Part shown: in pieces, positions 31,124-37,411 of the stretch
How positions within the stretch are numbered: position 1 is the stretch's first letter
Layout of the letters: each line of letters opens with the position of its first letter
Origin: Chara braunii
Lineage: Eukaryota; Streptophyta; Charophyceae; Charales; Characeae
Length of the DNA stretch: 37,411 bases
Assembly (NCBI GenBank): GCA_003427395.1
Contig: BFEA01000105.1
Coordinates: forward strand, 133,277-170,687
Direction of reading: 5' to 3'
Program-made: the position numbers and the translations under genes
Notes under the pieces: generated by a model
What the model saw: only the letters and a program-made list of their open reading frames with translations
The model's database searches: none
What the model was told of the DNA's origin: nothing

Positions 31124-32317
31124 CTAGCAGTTGTTGAACTGGGATTGGCGCCTGACGGGGTGAGTCGGGGGGGGGGAGCCATAGTTGGAGGCTCTTGCTG
31201 ACTTGCGCTTCCTTGATGAGGAAGGCTTAGCATTAGTTTGCCCCCGCGGTGCCATCACGACGCGACGGATTGAGGAAGGTGAAGGTGTGAGTGCCTTGGG
31301 CAGTCCTGATGGTGAGCCTGGGACAAGTCGGTTGGATGAGTCTTGACGCTTGCTTTGAAGCCATGGGGCCTGAAAAATACTCAGATGCGATAAGTTGAAT
31401 CGGTGATGTTGCTGAACCACGGTCCTGGTCCAGAGACAACTCGGTTGTGGATGCGAAGATGACCAAAATCTTCCTTGATTAACTGGCCGAAGAACCCCCT
31501 GAAGAAAGAAGCGATGGGAGAGACGAAACCAGGAGTTGCGCCAAGAGCAGGGAGATTCTCCGAAAGTATCATCAAACCATTGTTGGCACAAAACTTGACA
31601 GTGGCCTTTCTTGCGCAGACGATACATAGAGAGAAGCAGTAGAAGGGTATGTTGAGATAATGCACATCCTCCTAAGTGGCGGGGTTCACACTTGCGCGTG
31701 TGAGCTCCTCGGTTGTGAGAAATTGGAGGTATCTTCTCTCCACCGAAATGAAAGAGGAGATGATGAGGGAGAAAAAAAAAGTGGGAGAGTAGAGCGACAA
31801 CTTTTTCCCTTTCTAAGATGTAGAAAGTTCTGGCATCATTTTGAAAAATGAAAAAAGCGACGTCCTCTACAAACTCAATTAGATCGCTAATAACCAAATT
31901 CGATCCATACCTTTCCTCCACATACTTGGCCTGCGTGTTGGAAAAAAAGGTGGGGGTAATCAGAGGTAGAAGGTAAAGGTGAAGAGGGAGAAGAGTTGTT
32001 ATGCCGGGGTCGAGGACGAAGACTCGTTGCAGGGATTTGTCAACAGAGACTGGGGGTGGTGAAGGGTCGAGTAGAAGAGGGGTGATGAGGAATGTGAACT
32101 CTATGGCAAGATCACTTTCAGATATGGTTTTGTCCGATTCAGGAGTGAGGTTGGAAGGATAGAAGGAGAGGAGAAGAGGGTCGTAGAGAGGTGGGTTGGA
32201 GTTCTGCTGAGAATGGAAGGATGGGGTTAGAGATTCAGGATTGAGAGGTTGGTTACGAGCATGAAGTGGGTAAGGTGGAGTTGCAGAAATTGTGCGAGGG
32301 GGATGGAGGGTGATCAC
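31124..32317 (-). CDS. Long open frame of unknown function
   Basis: A minus-strand frame of about 397 codons without a stop. The first part is rich in Pro, Ser and Leu. A middle part (about residues 110-175) looks most like real protein, with YGSNLVISDLIEFVEDVAFF and NDARTFYILEREKVVALLSH. In the last third, other minus frames look equally or more protein-like: 31381-31665 with GLMILSENLPALGATPGFVS and SFFRGFFGQLIKEDFGHL, and 31233-31466. The plausible coding therefore switches frame, which suggests introns or frameshifts. Near the end an internal ATG opens MAPRGQTNAKPSSSRKRKSA, a basic, start-like sequence. No domain recognised. It may be a gene model with introns or a mobile-element protein. 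Confidence 0.35.
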   Translation of the reverse strand: MITLHPPRTISATPPYPLHARNQPLNPESLTPSFHSQQNSNPPLYDPLLLSFYPSNLTPESDKTISESDLAIEFTFLITPLLLDPSPPPVSVDKSLQRVFVLDPGITTLLPLHLYLLPLITPTFFSNTQAKYVEERYGSNLVISDLIEFVEDVAFFIFQNDARTFYILEREKVVALLSHFFFLPHHLLFHFGGEKIPPISHNRGAHTRKCEPRHLGGCALSQHTLLLLLSMYRLRKKGHCQVLCQQWFDDTFGESPCSWRNSWFRLSHRFFLQGVLRPVNQGRFWSSSHPQPSCLWTRTVVQQHHRFNLSHLSIFQAPWLQSKRQDSSNRLVPGSPSGLPKALTPSPSSIRRVVMAPRGQTNAKPSSSRKRKSARASNYGSPPPTHPVRRQSQFNNC

Positions 32318-32439
32318 CAGGACGACAGGTTGACAGGTTCATGACTGAAGACTTTACCGCTGACTGACTTGACTTAGACCAACAGGAGCCCCCGGACCGA
32401 CAGTGGAGACGGCCTAGGTAGACGCAAAAACCCATAGGC

Positions 32440-33000
32440 TATCCCGTAGAGTAGCCCTTGGCCAAAATAAGGCGAGTAGAATGACTCGATGTCAATGCGA
32501 TAGGACTGGCTGTGTGCATGCAGGTTCGCATATGCGATGAGTGCGGCAAGTGGACGTGCGTTGGAGGGCACGACACGGGAGGCTTTGCAAGCTGTATTTG
32601 GCCGGTAAGACTCCTGTGACTTATACTGTGACGGGCTAAAGCAGTGGGACCACAAGGGGTGGAGCGGCAGTCCTGAAACACCAGTGAGTGTCACGTCACT
32701 GAACCGCGCGGGGCGCGGGGGTGCAGTCAGAGCATATGAAACTGCAGTTTAGAGTGTTCGTGTTTTGCACGAGTCTTATTGTAGAAGCCTAGAGACATGC
32801 CATTTTTCTGAACTGGGAAAAAGGCTATGCGAGGTAGCTTGTTCCACTACACAATACAATATATGTATGTAGATGGGGTTTCGACAACCTCCCTGTACTT
32901 TTGTTGTCGACCCGCCAAAATTCCATGCTCGACCACTGTTTTTTTTCCTTTTTTTTTATGCGATGAAATTCCACTCGAGGCCAAGGGCCTGACAATTCTA
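32440..33000. other. No supported gene
   Basis: GC-balanced sequence followed by a T-rich run (32939-32958). A TGTCACGTCACTG segment near 32690-32702 resembles an ACGT-core transcription-factor site but is isolated. Confidence 0.4.
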
Positions 33001-33063
33001 CTCGGTAAGCACCGAGGCCATTACCCAACTGCGACTTTTGCTGGAAACCGGGTCCAGCGTCCC
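33001..33063 (+). repeat. Hairpin plus dispersed GGGTCCAGCGTCCC repeat
   Basis: CTCGGT-AAGC-ACCGAG (33001-33016) is a perfect small hairpin. It is followed by CTGGAAACCGGGTCCAGCG and TCCC (to 33063), the same core as the three copies at 2411-2518. In both places the minus strand can be read as (R/W)DAGP(D/G)FQQ, so this is a shared repeat rather than two related genes. Confidence 0.7.
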
Positions 33064-33069
33064 ATCGCA

Positions 33070-34738
33070 AATCCCACTTTGGCCAAAGTCAAGGAAGCCT
33101 GAACTGTCTAGACGGGTTTCCCATGGCACACCCTTTCATCCTGAATAAAGCAATAATCAACAAATAAAGATCACCATGGGTACAGTCCAAGTTTGCTTCC
33201 TAACCATTCTTATGCTATCTACAAGCTGATAGCGCTCCCACCACTAAATGAAAGAAAGTGCTAATATGGCGACTGGTTGACGAGAGGGCTGCCCCAAGTC
33301 CCTTCTGAACAGCAAGATGGGAAAGAGAAACGAAAGAAAAACAACGAACAACCAATCTCTCTAAATTCCTACTACAAAGCATATGGAGTATGCTAGTGCG
33401 TGCGTTCTGATATGGCGTTTTTCTGCGTTGTTCTGGCCTGATATGCATCAGTGCAGAGATGAAATCAGTTTTTTTGGTGTTTAACCGATTTCAGCTGTGA
33501 GGCTTGCGATTTATTTTTCCATTTTTGATTCACGGTTGTTTTCGGGAATGCCCCGGTTTTTAGCTGGCTTTGTGTCAGTGGGTGTATGTGATCTCTGAAG
33601 TAAGTTTTATAGAATCATGGATCTAGTTGGGTTACCAACTGGGCCGTATGGACCACCTTGACTGCCCAGGCGGCCCGACCGGTAGTGGTGGTTTAATGCT
33701 GACCTCAGAGTTACTGTTTTTTTTTGTCAAGTTTTCGACCACCCTTGCGTCTGGCGCAAAAACTTTCCCACTGGGTACTGTAAATAGATTGGCTCCGTGG
33801 CTAATGTTCTAAAACTGAAAACTAAGCATGCAGCAGCTGTAGCTCATATAAATGAACCATATGGTTCAGCCTCCGGATGAGTTGGTGAAATTCCGACGAA
33901 AAAGTTTATCACAGTCCCTCATTTGTTGTCCTCTTCTCCCTCTCTGTCTAGAGTTTACGGGGCAGCACCGACGTATATACCACCCCTCCGTTTCTGTATT
34001 CAAGACAGATAGGATCGTGGGTGAACCCGCAAGGTAGGAGACGCGATGCAACTAGAGAGACAAGATAGAAGGCAAGGGATGAGGAGGAGGAAGAGGAGGT
34101 GTTAAAGAGGTGAAGAAAAAGAAGAATCAGAAGAAAGAGAAGGAGAAGAAGGATGGCGTTGGTGAAGGCAGGGAGGAGCAGAAGGGGAATGAAGAACGCC
34201 GACGAAGCCCATCCATCCAATCTTTTTTTTTTTTTTTTTCAAGAGATGACAGCGCTTATCGGAACTGTATCCAGGAAAGGCATATAACATAATCTTTTAG
34301 CCTACCTTCAAAACCAAGCACACTAAATTAGACCAAATTCTCACACCTGATTCAAATAAACAATGAGAGCTATACACAGGCTGTACACAGGCAATAAAAA
34401 CAAGAGCTAAAACAAGGGAGGATTTATTTATAAACAAAAAAGAAAACTAAAAACAAAAAAAGGAAAAAAACCTGCCATGTTACAACTGATCTCCCACCGT
34501 CCATAACCTTGGATCGGGTCTCAACTTCGTACAGACCAAATCTGCACGAATTGAACTAAATCTTTTGTTTTCTCATTTTCACTGCTATCTACGCGGATAC
34601 TCACAAAGAAGGTGGTTTGGTGTGGCAGAGTGCGTAGCCACACGGGCCCTGTAGGACCCGTCCCGGACATTCAGCCTTAAAGCCTAAAACTTAGGAGCTA
34701 CAGGCCCCGGTCGTTTCAACCTGAAAACTGAAAAACGA
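33070..34738. other. No supported gene
   Basis: Short frames only. Features are AGTTGG-GTTA-CCAACT near 33626-33641, purine-rich GAAGAAG sequence (34080-34200), a T run at 34224-34240 and A-rich sequence at 34425-34475. Confidence 0.4.
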
Positions 34739-34900
34739 GGGCCTGCAGGCCCTACTCCGTTTCAGCCTATTTCTTGGTCTTTCAGACCCAGAGTTTTTCC
34801 AGCCTGAAACGGAGGGCTATTCTTAGGCCCTGGGCTATTTTTAGGCCCTCATTTGTTTCGACCTGCCCTAAGATTCAGGCACGAAAACTTGGTTTCGGAA
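34739..34900. repeat. Palindrome-rich stretch
   Basis: A perfect 14-bp palindrome GGGCCTGCAGGCCC lies at 34739-34752. CTCCGTTTCAG (34755-34765) pairs perfectly with CTGAAACGGAG (34804-34814). CGAAA/TTTCG lies near 34881-34896. GGGCTAT-TCTTAGGCCCT is repeated as GGGCTATTTTTAGGCCCT. Confidence 0.65.
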
Positions 34901-34930
34901 CAGGCTATTTCTGGCTTGTTCCCACGCCAG

Positions 34931-35098
34931 CTCGAGCAGGAGCTGCAACTGCAGCCCCTGCCTCCCTGCGGCATTATTCGCATTAGCACGAGCAGGAGCT
35001 GCAGCTGCAGCCCCTGCCTCCCTTCGGCATTATTGGCATTAGCACGAGCAAGAGCTGCAGCTGCAGCCCCTGCTTCCCTTCGGCATTATTGGCAAGAG
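34931..35098 (+). repeat. 56-bp tandem repeat, three units
   Basis: Units start at 34931, 34987 and 35043, each with GAGCAGGAGCTGCAGCTGCA and CGGCATTATTGGCATTAG. Each unit holds GAGCTGCAGCTGC-type palindromes. Confidence 0.95.
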
Positions 35099-35100
35099 CA

Positions 35101-35139
35101 GCCTCCTGGACTGCTCNCCCNAGTCAGGAGGCACNCNTN
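35101..35139. other. Ambiguous bases in a foldback
   Basis: Five N calls lie at 35117, 35121, 35135, 35137 and 35139. GCCTCCTGgACT (35101-35112) pairs with AGTCAGGAGGC (35122-35132), and two Ns fall in the loop. The ambiguity probably reflects a structured or collapsed repeat rather than biology. Confidence 0.9.
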
Positions 35140-35184
35140 ATAGTACATAGGAGCTTCAGGCACTGAACGGGTAGGCAGTTGGAG

Positions 35185-35335
35185 AGTAGGACGGTAGTCT
35201 TCAGATTTCGGCCGCAGCACTCAGGAGGAGCGCTGCAGTAGTCTTCAGCGCCAGGCAGCAGTAGTAGCGCTAGTTGTAGTCTTCGGCGATGGGCGCCATA
35301 GCCATAGCAGTAGTCTTCAGCGCTGGGCGCTGTAA
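35185..35335 (+). repeat. Degenerate TAGTCTTC(A/G)GCGC repeat
   Basis: Four copies of GTAGTCTTC followed by AG or GGCG sequence lie near 35193, 35231, 35275 and 35309. The later ones are followed by GGGCGC. Confidence 0.6.
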
Positions 35336-35459
35336 GAGGTAGGTAGTAGAGTGGGGAGAGACACTGGCGGAGGCCAGTGGTACGTACCTGTGGCGCCATC
35401 GCTCCAACTCCATCTTCGAGGTAACTGCATCAAGGCGCCAACTTCACAGGTTAGTACTA

Positions 35460-35568
35460 GAGAGAGAGAGAGAGAGAGTTCTTCTTCCTCTTCTTCTCAG
35501 TCCACCATCTCTTCTTCCCCTCTCACCACCTGCTTCTCAGTATCAGTGGACTCCTACAGAGAGAGAGT
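35460..35568. repeat. (AG)n and CTTCTTC-rich pyrimidine tract before the LTR
   Basis: A short AG run (35460-35478) is followed by TCTTCTTCCTCTTCTTCTC-like pyrimidine sequence, then a second GAGAGAG just before the putative LTR start. Confidence 0.85.
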
Positions 35569-35919
35569 TGTGACATGAGACTTGACGACATTGGATCCAG
35601 ACTCGACATTGGGATTCAAACATTTTGACGAGGGACTATTTGGGCTTGTGCTGAACACTTGGTGTTGACGACATTCCCATCTTCCTTTCTTCTTCGTCTA
35701 ACCCCACCTCCTTCGTCTGTGTATGGTTGGGGATGGCGCAGTCTTCTTGTGTGAAGCGCCAGACCCCTTCGCACCATGATGATGATGATGTATGTTCGGG
35801 GCTGCATTACAATATTGATTGTTCGGATCATTGGTATCTAAGTCTTCCGCTGTGCTATCTTATACCTTGTACTGAAAGGTCGGTTCTTGTTCTGGTCTGC
35901 ACCTATACGGTATGCAACA
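35569..35919 (+). mobile_element. Putative 5' LTR of a retrotransposon
   Basis: The right boundary is set by the primer-binding site three bases further on. The LTR would end TATGCAACA, with the canonical CA. The left boundary is inferred from TGTGACATGAG at 35569, which gives the usual TG...CA termini and a length of about 351 bp, plausible for a plant Ty3/gypsy LTR. The matching 3' LTR lies outside the window, so neither the left end nor a target-site duplication can be verified. No clear TATA box is seen. A TATACC near 35860 is a weak candidate. Confidence 0.5.
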
Positions 35920-35922
35920 GTT

Positions 35923-35934
35923 TGGTATCGGAGC
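35923..35934 (+). other. Primer-binding site for initiator-Met tRNA
   Basis: TGGTATCGGAGC differs by one base from the TGGTATCAGAGC primer-binding site usual in plant LTR retrotransposons, which is complementary to the 3' end of initiator-Met tRNA. It lies three bases after the CA end of the putative LTR and about 970 bp before the gag start, the order expected for a plus-strand element. Confidence 0.75.
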
Positions 35935-36734
35935 GGACCTCTCATTCAGAGGACCCGCTCAATCAAGTAGCCAGCTTGCGATCTATTGATCACTCATTAG
36001 TAATGCAAGTAGGACTTAGTCAAGTCTCTGAAAAAAAAATTCTTTTCTTGCAACAACTATCTGAAAATTTCTGATATTCGCATTTCGTTCTATCTGAAAA
36101 TTTCTGATATTAGTAGTTCGTTTTCACGTAACAAATATCTGAAAATTTCTGATAAATCGCATTTCCTTTTGTCTGAAAATTCCCGATAGTAGCATTTCGT
36201 TTCTCTGATATTTCGCAGACATAGCCGAAATTTCTGAAGTTAGTATTTTGTTTTCTAGGCATATGATAACGATAGAAGTGGTCATATTATCAGAAACCGA
36301 AATTATTCTTTTCTGAAAATCGAATTTCCATTCTATCTTGCAAATTTTTTTTGAAAACCGAAATCTTGCGGAGCCTACCAACGTTCGGTAGGCATAGTCA
36401 GAGGTTGCCATATTATCAGAAACTGCATTTCGTTCTTTCTGAAAATCGTATCTTTACTCTATTTCGCAATATTTTTTTTTTTCAAAGATGGCATTTTAGT
36501 GAAAGCCGAAACTTTGCGGCACCCAGCCTAGATCTCGTTCATAATACTCTTCTGACATATCCTACTCATCATAGATCGACAAATATATATATATAAAAAA
36601 AAAGGAAGTAGTCCTCTTTTATTTTTTTATTTTATTTTATCTGTTGATAAGGGCCGAAGGAAAGTATTGTTGGGTTGGTTTCCTACCTGCGTGTTACCTC
36701 CCACCCACCCTTTGCATACATTTTCCGGGTTGGT
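35935..36734 (+). repeat. Retrotransposon leader with internal repeats
   Basis: The untranslated leader holds at least four irregular copies of CTGAAAATTTCTGAT (near 36060, 36094, 36139 and 36173). A larger direct repeat of about 150 bp follows: CATATTATCAGAAACCGAAA and later ATTATCAGAAACTGCATTTC, each followed by CTGAAAATCG and ending in CCGAAA(T/C)(C/T)TTGCGG (about 36263-36370 and 36408-36515). A CGAAATTTCTG word recurs. No open frame of note. Confidence 0.7.
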
Positions 36735-36896
36735 ACAGTAACACGTCAACAGTGCCACATCAACAATGACACGTCAGCTACAGTGACATGTCAACAGTGC
36801 CACGTCAGACACAGTGCCACGTAAGCAGTGCCACGTCAGACACAGTGCCACGTCAGCAGTGCCACGTCAGACACAGTGCCACGTCAGCAGTGCCCC
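36735..36896 (+). promoter_or_regulatory. Array of CAGTGCCACGTCA repeats before gag
   Basis: Ten degenerate copies of CAGTGCCACGTCA and a partial eleventh sit directly before the gag ATG. The later ones alternate 17- and 14-bp spacing, a 31-bp higher-order unit. The core CCACGTCA is the kind of ACGT-core sequence bound by plant bZIP factors. A regulatory role is an inference. It could equally be a slippage-prone leader repeat. Confidence 0.6.
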
Positions 36897-36902
36897 ACCA
36901 CC

Positions 36903-37411
36903 ATGACGGGCGCAACTCTGGGCATGTCAGGCCAACTGGCCAATGAGTCCATTGCCGACTACAAAAAGCGCTTCCAGGCTCAGCTCGCTGCAATCGAGGT
37001 TGAGGAACAACGCCAGCTGGCAGTCAAGGTTGCCCAGCTACAGGCTGAAGAAGCGGCAACAGCAGAGAAGCTGCGGCTACAGGCCGAAGCAGACGCAGAT
37101 ACCCAGGCTCGCCGCAAGGAAGCCCAGGATCTGCTGCTGCGGCATGAAGCCAACAGCATCAACAGACTCAAGTTCTGGCACTTTGAATCGAACGGCGATG
37201 AACCAACACCGGAAGAGAAGCATAAGGAGTTCATGGCCAAGCTCGTGACCAGGCTGGTTTACACATGTAACCACCTGCAGTCCGAGCTGGCAAACCTTCA
37301 GCGGGTTGTGCGGAACCGTAAGACTCAGCATGAGGATGCCACACGGGCACTGGACGCCCGTGTACTGGACCTGGAACAGGCTGTACCAGGACCAGCTGCT
37401 GGGGCTTCCAG
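36903..37411 (+). CDS. gag: Retrotransposon gag, N-terminal part (runs off window)
   Basis: Starts at ATG 36903 in a favourable CCACCATGA context and stays open for 169 codons to the window end. Residues 17-90 form a strongly predicted coiled coil rich in Ala, Gln, Glu and Arg (for example SIADYKKRFQAQLAAIEVEE). Residues 91-103 form a break with FWHFESNGDEPTP. Residues 104-160 are a second helical region. Then Pro/Gly/Ala-rich sequence begins. A coiled-coil N terminus before the capsid domain is a form I associate from memory with gag polyproteins of Chara LTR elements. Capsid, zinc knuckle, protease and polymerase would lie beyond the window. There is no stop or frameshift, so this copy may be young. 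An alternative start is Met8 (36924). Confidence 0.75.
   Translation, partial: MTGATLGMSGQLANESIADYKKRFQAQLAAIEVEEQRQLAVKVAQLQAEEAATAEKLRLQAEADADTQARRKEAQDLLLRHEANSINRLKFWHFESNGDEPTPEEKHKEFMAKLVTRLVYTCNHLQSELANLQRVVRNRKTQHEDATRALDARVLDLEQAVPGPAAGAS

Noticed and set aside
36943-37248. Alternative plus frame and the overlapping minus frames in the gag region
   Set aside because: The frame from 36903 is open to the window edge with a coherent coiled-coil protein. The others are shadows.
1-37411. tRNA, rRNA or snRNA genes
   Set aside because: Looked for the GGTTCGAATCC-type T-arm and recognisable rRNA words on both strands. Isolated TTCGAA occurrences lacked the rest of a cloverleaf.

Overview
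This window reads as nuclear, repeat-dominated DNA from a eukaryote, most likely a plant-lineage genome. The evidence is microsatellites, poly-T and poly-A tracts, many tandem arrays, an assembly gap, no dense gene order, and retrotransposon parts of plant type (a primer-binding site matching initiator-Met tRNA and a coiled-coil gag). The gag at the right edge resembles, from memory, gag-type proteins that are very abundant in the charophyte alga Chara braunii. That organism call is an inference and was not checked by search. I see no intact host gene, tRNA or rRNA that I can support strongly.

Layout. 1-78 is an (AG)n tract. 326-1723 is a terminal-inverted-repeat element carrying a 15-bp minisatellite and a nested 54-bp inverted repeat. 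1.7-4.8 kb holds a possible minus-strand exon, several short tandem repeats, a MITE-like inverted pair and a string of small palindromes. 4.8-10.3 kb is AT-rich, decayed sequence with the remains of a retrotransposon gag (6643-7700) that ends in a readable CCHC zinc knuckle, followed by hairpin-bearing repeats. 10.3-13.9 kb holds a 25-bp foldback, a 255-bp gap of Ns, another string of palindromes and a 54-bp satellite.

13.9-26.7 kb is the most organised part. A non-coding unit of about 3.1-3.4 kb occurs twice in direct orientation (A 14496-17565, B 19731-23166), and its left end occurs a third time (C 26162-26645). Between the copies lie different repeat arrays: six stem-loops with one conserved loop and changing, self-complementary stems (17816-18290), a near-identical 498-bp tandem duplication rich in small hairpins (18783-19775), a 65-bp satellite (23364-24235), and three stem-loops each followed by the same TGTTGTCGAAATTT-type tag (24651-24930).

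26.7-34.3 kb is mostly AT-rich sequence with three weak coding candidates (27349-27681 minus, 29573-30219 plus, 31124-32317 minus).

The right end holds the 5' part of an LTR retrotransposon on the plus strand: a putative LTR (35569-35919), a primer-binding site (35923-35934), a repeat-filled leader, an ACGT-core repeat array, and a gag frame starting at 36903 that runs off the window intact.

The recurring theme is short inverted repeats whose two arms change together while the loop or a flanking tag stays constant. This is the best candidate here for something undescribed.
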